Virus record (IMG/VR): IMGVR_UViG_3300009481_000136
Coordinates: 1-21,061 of that record
DNA: 21,061 bases
Strand: one strand, 5' to 3'
From: a virus
The position numbers and the translations under genes are program-made. Positions within the stretch are counted from its first letter, which is position 1. Each line of letters opens with the position of its first letter. The notes beneath the pieces were generated by a model, which saw only the letters and a list, made by a program, of their open reading frames with translations, did no database searches and was not told where the DNA came from. Positions 7,174 through 13,169 of the stretch are shown here, piece by piece.

Positions 7174-7360
7174 ACCCACCAAGACTTACAATCTGTTGAT
7201 GAAGGAAGAGCAGTTTGACAAACTTGCTTACGTTGCACATCAAATGCAAAAGAAAGCACTCGAACAAGTTGCAGTCGCTGATCTAATTAGAGAAGCACTG
7301 GACATATACGTTGAAGCTTACGAGGAAGAACATGGAATCATTGAAAACCCCAAAACTTGA
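7148..7360 (+). CDS. ribbon-helix-helix-like small protein
   Basis: 70 residues. A short strand-like segment KTYNLLMK (about 12-19) is followed by two predicted helices, EEQFDKLAYVAHQMQK and VAVADLIREALDIYVEAYEEE, which is the layout of ribbon-helix-helix DNA-binding proteins (Arc/MetJ/CopG type). The start at ATG 7148 has GAAGGA 8 bases upstream; ATG 7139 lies on that ribosome site and is less likely. As the second gene from the divergent control region it is a reasonable candidate for a regulator of that region. This is inference from fold pattern and location. Confidence 0.65.
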   Translation: MPRPNKILEPTKTYNLLMKEEQFDKLAYVAHQMQKKALEQVAVADLIREALDIYVEAYEEEHGIIENPKT

Positions 7361-7589
7361 ATTGGAAATTGTTAGACGTGATTATGATGATAGGTGGACT
7401 GTCAATACACCAGCATCATCTGTGCGTATTGGTGAGACAAATAGGGACACAGTAAAGAAAAAAGATTGCGTAGATTACTTACGACTTGTTACAATCTATA
7501 TCGGAAAAAGTGAAAATGAATGTCGTTTGTGGGTTGACAAACACAAACAGGCTTTGGTAAAACTGAGGACACCTTACGAAGTAGCTTAG
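7332..7589 (+). CDS. hypothetical protein, 85 aa
   Basis: An unrecognised 85-residue protein, mixed charge, with a beta-type N-terminal half (LELEIVRRDYDDRWTVN) and a C-terminal helix (SENECRLWVDKHKQALVKL). ATG 7332 is chosen because GAGGA lies 5-6 bases upstream, and it overlaps the end of the ribbon-helix-helix gene by 29 bases. A longer reading from 7311 lacks a ribosome site. It is the last gene before a double hairpin and terminator, so it closes the first accessory cassette. Confidence 0.65.
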   Translation: MESLKTPKLELEIVRRDYDDRWTVNTPASSVRIGETNRDTVKKKDCVDYLRLVTIYIGKSENECRLWVDKHKQALVKLRTPYEVA

Positions 7590-7601
7590 TAGTAAGGTTG
7601 A

Positions 7602-7625
7602 ACAGGGGGAGTGGTTACCCCTTGT
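7602..7625 (+). other. intergenic hairpin upstream of terminator
   Basis: Arms ACAGGGGG (7602-7609) and CCCCTTGT (7618-7625) pair over 8 bases with one G-U, loop of 8. There is no T-tract, so it is more likely a 3'-end stabiliser or protein site than a terminator. Confidence 0.5.
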
Positions 7626-7648
7626 ACTTTCGTTGGTTGGTTGAAGAG

Positions 7649-7685
7649 CGGGGCTGGATTAATTTCTAGTCCCGTTTCTTTTTTT
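7649..7685 (+). terminator. rho-independent terminator
   Basis: CGGGGCT (7649-7655) pairs with AGTCCCG (7668-7674), one G-U, across a 12-base loop, followed by TTTCTTTTTTT at 7675-7685. It ends the first plus-strand accessory cassette. Confidence 0.85.
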
Positions 7686-7686
7686 G

Positions 7687-7713
7687 TTGACAGGGTAGTT
7701 TGTTTCCTATATC
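7687..7713 (+). promoter_or_regulatory. candidate promoter after terminator
   Basis: TTGACA at 7687-7692 is followed after 15 bases by TATATC (7708-7713); a 17-base spacing gives the weaker TATCGG. It starts 2 bases after the terminator T-tract and about 35 bases before the next gene start, which supports a new transcription unit here. Confidence 0.5.
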
Positions 7714-7747
7714 GGTTACTTATCAACTGCCAGAGAGGAGAAACCAA

Positions 7748-8026
7748 ATGGCGAAAAAACTAGAAAACATGACACAAGATGAACGCATTGCTTACTGGGA
7801 AAACGTCCGTGAGAAGGAGCGTATCAATCGTCGAAACCGGATAGCTAAGTTGACTATGGAGCAACGTGCAGCAGTCATCGAAGTAAACACACTGTTAGAC
7901 AGAGTGCTTGACGTTGCATTGTATCCTGACATGGGGGGCATTAAGGCTGTTAGTGCCTACAACCTACAAGAACTTTCTGATGCAATGGACACACTACAGT
8001 TTCAATTTAATTTGCGAGGTGAGTGA
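7748..8026 (+). CDS. hypothetical protein, 92 aa
   Basis: An unrecognised, mostly helical protein of 92 residues. The first half is highly charged (TQDERIAYWENVREKERINR, then RRNRIAKLT) and the second half has amphipathic helices. ATG 7748 has a strong GAGAGGAG ribosome site about 7 bases upstream; the longer reading from 7700 would cross the promoter and was set aside. It is the first gene of the second cassette and its stop overlaps the next start as TGATG. Confidence 0.7.
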   Translation: MAKKLENMTQDERIAYWENVREKERINRRNRIAKLTMEQRAAVIEVNTLLDRVLDVALYPDMGGIKAVSAYNLQELSDAMDTLQFQFNLRGE

Positions 8027-8196
8027 TGCCAAAATTTGAAGTAACCCGAAGCTATACTGTGGCTGAAGTAGCCACGCTGGAAGCAGAGAACGCCAACCAA
8101 GCTAGAATCATAGCTATGAATTGGGATGGACATTGGAAAGAGTATGACGGTGACTATGACGCAGAAATTACAGTGGAGCAAGTTAACGATGATTAA
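8026..8196 (+). CDS. small acidic hypothetical protein, 56 aa
   Basis: A 56-residue ORF starting on the TGATG overlap with the gene before and preceded by GAGGTGAG. It begins MPKFEVTRSYTVAEVATLEA and ends in acidic VEQVNDD. The pattern, a beta strand then 'A-x-N-x-x-x-A' helix then W/Y-rich acidic strand, is common among small phage proteins of unknown role. Its stop overlaps the next gene by 8 bases, which supports real coding in a tightly packed operon. Confidence 0.7.
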   Translation: MPKFEVTRSYTVAEVATLEAENANQARIIAMNWDGHWKEYDGDYDAEITVEQVNDD

Positions 8197-8470
8197 ACTA
8201 TACAGCCTAATCATGGACAGCAAACGCAACCCGCTGTCCAACATCCCCGACACAAACACACGCCATCTAATCATGCAGATACTGGCATGGATGTGGTGCA
8301 TCGTATTCTCAATGTGGATGGGTAGCATTGTTGTCTTTGGCATCAGTGCCGTAGCCCACGCCCTCTTGATAGCTGGTGTGTTTATTACGGCGAGTGTATT
8401 TGAAACAGCAAGACGCAAGCCCCAATACTTTGGTGGGCTTGGTAGAGGTAATGGGGGTGAACATGAGTAA
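8189..8470 (+). CDS. small membrane protein, two transmembrane segments
   Basis: 93 residues. Two hydrophobic stretches follow a polar N-terminus of about 28 residues: roughly 31-51 (ILAWMWCIVFSMWMGSIVVF) and 52-70 (SAVAHALLIAGVFITASVF). Then comes a short basic tail with RRKPQYFGG. ATG 8189 overlaps the gene before by 8 bases and has GTGGAG 10 bases upstream; ATG 8213 and the longer reading from 8126 are less well supported. Function is unknown; small membrane proteins in phage accessory regions can act in lysis control or superinfection exclusion, but nothing specific is visible. Confidence 0.65.
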   Translation: MIKLYSLIMDSKRNPLSNIPDTNTRHLIMQILAWMWCIVFSMWMGSIVVFGISAVAHALLIAGVFITASVFETARRKPQYFGGLGRGNGGEHE

Positions 8471-8666
8471 AATGAGCGATTGGTCAATCCAGCTAGAAGA
8501 AGACTTCTGGGACGTAGCAAACAAGGTAATTGGTGGCTGCGAATACTTGGGGCAGTTTATGCAGGAAATGGAACCCCACCGCGACTGGCTGGGAACACGT
8601 GACAAAAACGAGTACGCTGACATGTTACGGGAAGCGTGGGACAACTACTGGAGTGACAAACAATGA
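8463..8666 (+). CDS. hypothetical protein, 67 aa
   Basis: An acidic helical protein of 67 residues rich in tryptophan and aromatic residues (MSDWSIQLEEDFWDVANKV, and REAWDNYWSDKQ at the end). ATG 8463 has GGGGGTGA directly upstream and overlaps the membrane protein gene by 8 bases. ATG 8451 gives a 4-residue longer version. The stop overlaps the next start as ATGA. I do not recognise the family. Confidence 0.65.
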   Translation: MSKMSDWSIQLEEDFWDVANKVIGGCEYLGQFMQEMEPHRDWLGTRDKNEYADMLREAWDNYWSDKQ

Positions 8667-8872
8667 CAAATCCCCCACGCCAAAACTTTGACAAATCGAC
8701 CACGCTAAAACGAGACAAACAAACCACGCTAAACCCTAAGTACAAGTGTGATACCTGCGGCGAACCTGCGATGGTGGTTGAGATGGACAGGTTCTTTTCT
8801 TGTCCAGAATGCTATCTAGAAAGATTGCGCGATAAATTAAAAGTACTTGACCGCGCCGGAAACTATCACTAA
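8663..8872 (+). CDS. small zinc-ribbon protein
   Basis: 69 residues with a four-cysteine zinc ribbon: CDTC at about 30-33 and CPEC at about 47-50, separated by a beta hairpin (GEPAMVVEMDRFFS). Then a basic C-terminal helix. The N-terminal 27 residues are polar and repetitive (TTLKRDKQTTLN), and the DNA there has three copies of a CCACGC-based repeat spaced 24-25 bases. The start overlaps the stop of the gene before as ATGA and has GGAG 9 bases upstream. The zinc ribbon suggests nucleic-acid or protein binding. Confidence 0.7.
   Translation: MTNPPRQNFDKSTTLKRDKQTTLNPKYKCDTCGEPAMVVEMDRFFSCPECYLERLRDKLKVLDRAGNYH
8675..8730 (+). repeat. short direct repeats inside the zinc-ribbon gene
   Basis: CCACGC(C/T)AAA occurs at 8675, 8700 and 8724, a period of 24-25 bases, with GACAAA(T/C) between copies. 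It lies in coding sequence and encodes the low-complexity N-terminus. Confidence 0.55.
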
Positions 8873-8909
8873 AAGAAACCCAACCTAAACCAACGAAGGA
8901 ACCGAACCG

Positions 8910-9149
8910 ATGAAAAAACGAATCCATATAAACCAGCACGTGATTCGGGCTAATGCTAAATATAAGGCTCGAAAAGACCCACCAATTACTATTAAGACCA
9001 GTAAAAGCAATCACTATACCTACGCAGCAGAAATTGACGGGCTGGCGCGGGTGGTATATTCCCCAGATAAACCTTTATCTTGTGGTGCTAAAGTTTGGAT
9101 AGAAACCGACGCGCCAGTCTGGATTCATACGGGGGAAACAATCAAATGA
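8910..9149 (+). CDS. conserved phage hypothetical protein (MKKRIHINQH type), 79 aa
   Basis: 79 residues, basic N-terminus MKKRIHINQHVIRANAKYK, then TIKTSKSN, a beta-rich middle, and PDKPLSCGAKVWIETDAPV near the end. I recognise this as a widespread small phage protein pattern of unknown function (start with INQH, end with 'PLSCGA-VWIETD'), from memory only. AAGGA lies 9 bases upstream of ATG 8910. The stop overlaps the next gene as ATGA, so the two are translated as a pair. Confidence 0.72.
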   Translation: MKKRIHINQHVIRANAKYKARKDPPITIKTSKSNHYTYAAEIDGLARVVYSPDKPLSCGAKVWIETDAPVWIHTGETIK

Positions 9150-9760
9150 AACGACCAACTAAACTAGCTCACAAAAAAATGGTCAACAATATTACCCACT
9201 GTTATCTTGACGCTGACCCAGTACAGATAAAAGGGGGTATGGCGTGGTATGCTGCAGCCTATGACGCTGCGTATGATATCGGCAATAAATACGGGATAGG
9301 TGTTTACCTTGTGGTGGCTGTTATTTCTGCACTGTCGCCAAATAACAAATGGGAACGCAACGTTAGCAATGCCGATGCCTTAATAGGTGCCTTTTTAAAG
9401 GGTGACGGTATCGACTCCGTAAAAGTGTCAACCTACCACGCTATGAAAAAGAAGGCTTGGGGCATATTGGCAGAACGTCCAACCTACAACGGGGCAAAGG
9501 CTATGCTGAAGGGGCAGAAAATAACGTCGTTCTTTTGTGACATCATGGGCGAATTTAACGTTACTATTGACGGGCATGCAAGGAACATTGCTTATAATGA
9601 GCGTATCGGATTAACCGACGACCGAACCAATATTGGGGTGCGTGAATATAAAGCATTACAGGAAGCTTACAAGGAAGCTGCGAACGATGCGGGAATCATG
9701 CCCTATCAATTACAGGCTATTACTTGGCGCGTTTGGCGTGACCGTTACGGGATAACGTGA
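9146..9760 (+). CDS. phage protein of unknown function, faint HhH-glycosylase-like motif
   Basis: 204 residues, all-helical by appearance. An N-terminal helix pair is followed by VISALSPNNKWERNVSNA (about 58-75), a middle segment with the turn KGQKITSFFCDIMG, and then VTIDGHARNIAY (about 142-153). That last motif resembles the 'V-D-x-H-x-x-R' segment that carries the catalytic Asp in helix-hairpin-helix DNA glycosylases, and the family is recurrent in phages as a domain of unknown function. The glycosylase link is a weak inference. ATG 9146 overlaps the gene before by 4 bases; the longer reading from 9095 is rejected because it lies inside that gene. Confidence 0.75.
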   Translation: MKRPTKLAHKKMVNNITHCYLDADPVQIKGGMAWYAAAYDAAYDIGNKYGIGVYLVVAVISALSPNNKWERNVSNADALIGAFLKGDGIDSVKVSTYHAMKKKAWGILAERPTYNGAKAMLKGQKITSFFCDIMGEFNVTIDGHARNIAYNERIGLTDDRTNIGVREYKALQEAYKEAANDAGIMPYQLQAITWRVWRDRYGIT

Positions 9761-9836
9761 CAAACGATGCGACGCTAAAAGTTGGACTGTCATGCCGGAT
9801 TGGTTTGTTGGTTTTACCACTGGCGGGGGCAGTATC

Positions 9837-9863
9837 GGGCAAGTTGAGTCGCGGGGCTTGCTC
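9837..9863 (+). other. intergenic hairpin upstream of terminator
   Basis: GGGCAAG (9837-9843) pairs with CTTGCTC (9857-9863), one G-U, loop 13. Like the hairpin at 7602-7625 it precedes a true terminator by a short distance and lacks a T-tract. Confidence 0.4.
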
Positions 9864-9872
9864 AAAATGGGG

Positions 9873-9905
9873 CGGGGCGGGATCAGATTTTTCCGTCCCG
9901 TTTTT
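9873..9905 (+). terminator. rho-independent terminator
   Basis: CGGGGCGG (9873-9880) pairs with CCGTCCCG (9893-9900), one G-U, with a 12-base loop, followed by TTTTT at 9901-9905. It closes the second accessory cassette. Confidence 0.85.
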
Positions 9906-9910
9906 ATCCC

Positions 9911-9939
9911 TTGACCGATTCGGCGGGGGGTGCAATAAC
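9911..9939 (+). promoter_or_regulatory. candidate promoter for the DUF932 cassette
   Basis: TTGACC (9911-9916) and AATAAC (9934-9939) are separated by 17 bases, five bases after the terminator. The -10 matches four of six consensus bases. It lies 50 bases before the DUF932 start. Confidence 0.45.
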
Positions 9940-9988
9940 AGTCTGGCGGGGTTGTCCCGCATAACCACAACGAAAGGAACATGAAACC

Positions 9989-11026
9989 ATGTTTGACGTA
10001 GTAGAAATAAACACAGACCTAAACGTTGTTGAACACAACGATCCATCAAACATTGAATTGTTTACCCGTCGCGGCAGTGTCCGGCGGGTTCCAATCGAGG
10101 CAATCACGACTAGGAATGCTGATAGTTATGAAGAAATAGCCGGAAGGCATGATTTAATAGAAGTATGTGAGCCGGTACCCATGCCGGATTTTTCAGCCCT
10201 ACAAAATACCGCATCTGGGGCAATCCTGAATACAAGGCCAGTCGGCAAAACTTACAATCTGGTGCCGCATGATAAGCTTTTCCGGCGGCAAGCCGAATTG
10301 CTGAATGAGTCGGATTTGCCCTTGTCGAATGTAAAGGTGATTGATCGGGTTTATGATGACGGGCTTCGAGCGCATCGAACAATCCACTTTAACGACCTAC
10401 AAACAACCATCGGGGATTCGTCGGATTCGGTGAATTGCCGCATGGATGTTTTTAATTCGGTAGACATGTCATGGTCATTTCAAATCTTTAGCGGTGCCTA
10501 TCGTGACCTCTGCCGCAATACGTTAGTGTTTGGGGGTGAAAAGGCATATCACCAAAAAGCAAAACACACTAAGAACTTGTCCCCAGATGCATTGATTAGC
10601 AAGGCGGGTGGCAGTCTGGAAATGTGGACAGGCCAGCGCGACCAGATGAATTTGTGGGTAGGTGCTAAGATGAGTGATGCCAAGTTTGCTGAAGTTTTGG
10701 CACAATCTATCTGCCACAAATCCACAAGAGCAGTAGAGGCAGGACAGGCTAAACCCGTGAATGAATCCCTAATGAATCACTTGCTTTACTTGTTCGACAA
10801 GGAAAAGCGCGAATTGGGGTCAACCATGTGGGCGGCATACAATGCCCTTACTCATTGGTCAACCCATACTCAGGAAGCTTGGACTGATCCGAAAACCGGC
10901 AAAGAACGATCTGCCGGAAGATCAAACCATAACGTGCCGAATACCCAGCGGGTGCGAAACGATCAAGTGCGAATGGTGCTTGAATCTCCGGCTTGGACTT
11001 GGGCAGAAAGTAGGGCGGCAGCATAA
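9989..11026 (+). CDS. DUF932 phage/plasmid-like protein
   Basis: 345 residues. The region from about 90 to 300 matches the DUF932 pattern as I know it: YNLVPHDKLFRRQAELL, then DSVNCRMDVFNSVDMSWSF, FSGAYRDLCRNTLVFG and KHTKNL. DUF932 proteins occur in phages, plasmids and mobile elements; function is not settled. AAAGGA stands 10 bases before the ATG. The gene starts a new cassette after a terminator and candidate promoter. Composition here is G- and CCGG-rich compared with the flanking replication and structural genes, suggesting a different origin. Confidence 0.85.
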   Translation: MFDVVEINTDLNVVEHNDPSNIELFTRRGSVRRVPIEAITTRNADSYEEIAGRHDLIEVCEPVPMPDFSALQNTASGAILNTRPVGKTYNLVPHDKLFRRQAELLNESDLPLSNVKVIDRVYDDGLRAHRTIHFNDLQTTIGDSSDSVNCRMDVFNSVDMSWSFQIFSGAYRDLCRNTLVFGGEKAYHQKAKHTKNLSPDALISKAGGSLEMWTGQRDQMNLWVGAKMSDAKFAEVLAQSICHKSTRAVEAGQAKPVNESLMNHLLYLFDKEKRELGSTMWAAYNALTHWSTHTQEAWTDPKTGKERSAGRSNHNVPNTQRVRNDQVRMVLESPAWTWAESRAAA

Positions 11027-11027
11027 C

Positions 11028-11108
11028 ATGGAAGCAATCTTACTTTTATATCGGTCTGCGGTGCTGATATTCTTAATACTTTTAATATCCGCATTTTTAT
11101 CGTTTTAA
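11028..11108 (+). CDS. possible single-span membrane microprotein, 26 aa
   Basis: MEAILLLYRSAVLIFLILL then ISAFLSF: nearly the whole 26-residue peptide is one hydrophobic helix. It begins 1 base after the DUF932 stop. The ribosome site is poor, so translation may depend on coupling. It fills an otherwise empty 113-base gap, which makes it plausible, but the evidence is thin. Confidence 0.4.
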   Translation: MEAILLLYRSAVLIFLILLISAFLSF

Positions 11109-11139
11109 CCAACGGGCATAGCCCAGAAAGAACGAACCA

Positions 11140-11523
11140 ATGACTAATATTCCACAAAACCTTGTAAACGAACTAATGAGCCTTGCCGATAAATTCGAAG
11201 AATACTACCGGCAGGACGAGCGGCAGAAAGTTTTGACCCAATTATCGGAAGAATTGTTTGCTGATAAGAACGGGGAAAAGACACGCCATGCGGCTGAATC
11301 TGTCCGGCTGCGGCGCGGGTTTCATTCCGGCAGTAAGCTTGGAAAGCTTTACCGATGCCTTGCCAGTCGTACCCATGCAGTAACAAAGAACACGCTAATG
11401 CGTGAAACTGGCATGACCACAGGCGGCGTTTATCAGGGTATCGCAAAGTTGCGCGGGAAGGGTTACAAGATAAATGCAGTCTTTGGTAATGGTTCAAAAG
11501 CCCGTTACAAACTGGTTGCATAG
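11140..11523 (+). CDS. winged-helix-like DNA-binding protein
   Basis: 127 residues. The first half is helical and charged. The C-terminal 60 residues have the order of a winged helix-turn-helix: a helix (GSKLGKLYRCLASR), a second helix (TKNTLMRETG), a serine/threonine turn and recognition helix (MTTGGVYQGIAKLRGKG), then a two-strand wing (YKINAVFGNGSKARYKLVA). It could regulate its own cassette or the nearby late promoter; that is an inference. AGAAAGAACG precedes ATG 11140, and a stable hairpin follows the stop. Confidence 0.65.
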   Translation: MTNIPQNLVNELMSLADKFEEYYRQDERQKVLTQLSEELFADKNGEKTRHAAESVRLRRGFHSGSKLGKLYRCLASRTHAVTKNTLMRETGMTTGGVYQGIAKLRGKGYKINAVFGNGSKARYKLVA

Positions 11524-11548
11524 TCTGAAAGCATAGTGTAACAATCAT

Positions 11549-11573
11549 GGGGACGGGGCAGCTTGTCCCCTTT
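11549..11573 (+). terminator. hairpin with short T-tract, weak terminator
   Basis: GGGGAC (11549-11554) pairs with GTCCCC (11565-11570) across a 10-base loop, followed only by TTT. It may attenuate or stabilise rather than fully end transcription between the winged-helix gene and the next one. Confidence 0.5.
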
Positions 11574-11597
11574 AACTTGTAACAAGGAAACAAACCA

Positions 11598-11843
11598 ATG
11601 ATTAAATCAACTCTTAATATCAACGAGAATAATTTCACTGAAGATGCTGCAAAGAAGCTTGTTGTGATGACCAGCACTGAACAGGCTTTTATCTTGTCAA
11701 TGGTTGAATCTCTGGAATCACAGGCCAGCAGCTTGAAAGACTTCTTGCGGTTGTCCGGCTTCGATCATTATCACTTTGGCACAGATAATCCCCGCACGGT
11801 TGCAAGGCTGCAACTTACCTATAAGCCTGATAGCAGCGACTAA
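11598..11843 (+). CDS. hypothetical protein, 81 aa
   Basis: An unrecognised 81-residue protein: polar N-terminus (MIKSTLNINENNFTEDAAKK), a central helix (TEQAFILSMVESLESQASSLKD-like, about 26-48) and a His/Tyr-rich segment DHYHFGTDNP. AAGGA lies 11 bases before ATG 11598. It stands between a weak hairpin terminator and a strong terminator as the last accessory gene. Confidence 0.65.
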   Translation: MIKSTLNINENNFTEDAAKKLVVMTSTEQAFILSMVESLESQASSLKDFLRLSGFDHYHFGTDNPRTVARLQLTYKPDSSD

Positions 11844-11870
11844 CACCTTACCTTTTACCTCCCTTGACTC

Positions 11871-11904
11871 AACCCGCTTGGCTAGTCCGGCGGGTTCTTT
11901 TTTT
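11871..11904 (+). terminator. rho-independent terminator
   Basis: AACCCGC (11871-11877) pairs perfectly with GCGGGTT (11890-11896) across a 12-base loop, followed by C and seven T's (11898-11904). It ends the accessory region. Confidence 0.88.
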
Positions 11905-12030
11905 GCCTGTTGTCTGAATGTGTCCCAGCGTGTTGAACTGGCGGGATAAATCGCGGGTTGGGTGTGGTGGTATTGCAGCGCAAATTCAACAACGATCTGT
12001 CAACATAAATAATTAAAGGGATGACAAATC

Positions 12031-12144
12031 ATGCAACGCGGGCGGGTGTGCGGGCATGTTATCCCGTTAGGATATATGGCGGGGTTGTTTTTGGGTGCGA
12101 TCCGGTGGGGTGTCGACCTTGGCAAAGGTCTTTGGGAAACGTAA
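12031..12144 (+). CDS. possible microprotein, 37 aa
   Basis: A 37-residue reading frame beginning MQRGRVCGHVIPLG with a hydrophobic, glycine-rich core (YMAGLFLGAIRWGVDLGKG). AAAGGG lies about 10 bases upstream. The composition looks more protein-like than the alternative frame starting 10 bases earlier. It stands alone between the last accessory terminator and the palindrome cluster, so coding is uncertain. Confidence 0.3.
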   Translation: MQRGRVCGHVIPLGYMAGLFLGAIRWGVDLGKGLWET

Positions 12145-12162
12145 AAAGATAAATAAATACAA

Positions 12163-12338
12163 CGCGTGGGCGTACGCGAGGGCCACCCCACCCCCCCGGC
12201 ATATGCTAGCAATGGCCCGACAGATTTTATGGCGTGTAGGTTATCGATATGACTAAAAAACAACTCCTTTGGGGGTACCCCTATAGGAGTATAGCGGGGT
12301 TCCCCAAAAGAAACCCCCTACGCGCAGACGAAGGGGGT
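12163..12338. other. palindrome cluster upstream of the late operon
   Basis: Within about 175 bases without a clear gene lie: CGCGT/ACGCG (12163-12178, loop 6); GGGCCA/TGGCCC (12180-12218) enclosing a run of seven C's and the palindrome GCATATGC (12199-12206); ACTCCT/AGGAGT (12263-12290) enclosing GGGG/CCCC; GGGGTTCCCC (12296-12305); and ACCCCCT/AGGGGGT (12313-12338, loop 12). This could be a packaging start site (pac or cos), a replication origin, a structured RNA or a set of operators. The rest of 11905-12586 holds the promoter below and no gene that I can support firmly. Confidence 0.55.
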
Positions 12339-12439
12339 GGTATGGGTGTATTTCCCGGCAGGACTTAGTCCCATTGTACAGTCGATATGCGGTTTTGTCA
12401 AGAAAAAAGCCCCCCATCCTTCCATTTTTATTTTTATTG

Positions 12440-12468
12440 TTGACTTATAGGTATATAATCTGTATACT
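12440..12468 (+). promoter_or_regulatory. sigma70-type promoter for the packaging/head operon
   Basis: TTGACT (12440-12445) and TATACT (12463-12468) are separated by exactly 17 bases, with A/T-rich sequence upstream. The predicted start is near 12475. It is the best promoter in the window and points at the terminase genes. Confidence 0.72.
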
Positions 12469-12472
12469 TTGG

Positions 12473-12507
12473 TTGTGGGGCTAGATAAATCTAGCACATC
12501 CCGACAA
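12473..12507 (+). promoter_or_regulatory. hairpin/operator at the predicted 5' end of the late transcript
   Basis: GCTAGAT (12480-12486) and ATCTAGC (12489-12495) form a perfect 7-base inverted repeat with 2 bases between. Outer arms TTGT+GG(G) (12473-12479) and CCC+ACAA (12500-12507) extend it imperfectly. It starts at the expected transcription start, so it could be a repressor operator or an RNA hairpin that protects or regulates the message. Confidence 0.5.
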
Positions 12508-12586
12508 TTTTCCTCTTGACTTGTACCAACAGGGCGATGTAGGCTAATTAATCGGTCCCACATTTCAAAAAACAAGGAAATACGAC

Positions 12587-12838
12587 ATGTTTGAAGCCCT
12601 GTTGTTGGTTTGCTTGTCGGTTTCCCCCGACACCTGCAGAGAATTATCTGATACAAAAGGCCCATATTCTACATTTGAACAGTGTAAAGTTCGTGTAGAT
12701 GAAATGGCAGAGTTTACTGTATCAGCTAATCTATTTCAGTTAGAAATTAAATGGCAATGTAATGAACTTACTTCCTCAGACACAGAAAAAAAGGGAATTA
12801 ACACCTCAACAGGCACAATTCCTAGAATTGCTATTTGA
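12587..12838 (+). CDS. small protein with hydrophobic N-terminus and three cysteines
   Basis: 83 residues. The first 12 residues (MFEALLLVCLSV) are hydrophobic and may be a short signal or anchor; Cys9, Cys17, Cys33 and Cys58 follow, with a GPYSTFEQCKVRVDEMAEF segment. AAGGA lies 8 bases before the ATG. It is the first gene after the late promoter. Its last 77 bases overlap the terminase small subunit gene in another phase. I do not recognise a family; small exported Cys-containing proteins of this shape recur in marine phages. Confidence 0.65.
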   Translation: MFEALLLVCLSVSPDTCRELSDTKGPYSTFEQCKVRVDEMAEFTVSANLFQLEIKWQCNELTSSDTEKKGINTSTGTIPRIAI

Positions 12839-13169
12839 AAATGGCGGTCAGGTAACTGCCGCCGCTGTAGATGCAGGGTATTCCCGTGGGTCTGCCGCGT
12901 GGCTCAAGTCAACTTTAGCCGATGAGATCATTGAACGCACCAAAACCATCCTAGCTACCAACGCAATGAAGGCAGCTAACCGCGTGATCTCAACCATAGA
13001 CAATCCCGCCCCAGAACGAGGTGACGAACTACGCCTCAAAGCCGCCGAATCACTCCTCAACCGTGTCGGTGTAGCAAAACAAGAACAAATCAACCACAAT
13101 GTAACCGCAATACACGGAGTAGTCCTGCTACCCCCCAAGAAAGAGGTCGTGATCGATGGGAATGTTTGA
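12762..13169 (+). CDS. terminase small subunit
   Basis: 135 residues. The N-terminus has the helix-turn-helix of phage small terminases: LTPQQAQFLELLFENGGQV then TAAAVDAGYSRGSAAWLKST (about 13-52). A helical oligomerisation segment follows (TILATNAMKAANRV, then GDELRLKAAESLLNRVG) and a short tail. It recognises the packaging site on viral DNA and feeds it to the large subunit. The start at 12762 lacks a good ribosome site and overlaps the gene before by 77 bases, so translation may be coupled; no later ATG would keep the DNA-binding domain. The next gene overlaps its 3' end by 14 bases. Confidence 0.85.
   Translation: MNLLPQTQKKRELTPQQAQFLELLFENGGQVTAAAVDAGYSRGSAAWLKSTLADEIIERTKTILATNAMKAANRVISTIDNPAPERGDELRLKAAESLLNRVGVAKQEQINHNVTAIHGVVLLPPKKEVVIDGNV

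Noticed and set aside
8675-8730. CRISPR-like repeat array
   Set aside because: Only three short imperfect copies within coding sequence with spacing of 24-25 bases; it encodes a repetitive peptide and has no array features.
9757-9984. ORF of 75 residues starting at a GTG that overlaps the preceding stop as GTGA
   Set aside because: It runs straight through a hairpin and a strong rho-independent terminator and across the candidate promoter; its sequence has no recognisable family. The GTGA overlap is the only support.
12000-12263. Minus-strand ORF of 87 residues across the palindrome region
   Set aside because: No ribosome site, no recognisable protein features, and it opposes the transcription direction of everything nearby.
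12250-12369. Short frame of 39 residues from ATG 12250
   Set aside because: It coincides with the palindrome cluster, lacks a convincing ribosome site, and its composition follows the inverted repeats.
12516-12545. Second promoter-like TTGACT at 12516
   Set aside because: No acceptable -10 at 16-18 bases; the promoter at 12440-12468 explains the operon better.
11905-12586. tRNA gene or attP site in the long gap
   Set aside because: I searched by eye for the T-loop pattern and cloverleaf arms and found none, and no tRNA 3'-end-like attachment core is visible. A tool search could still differ.
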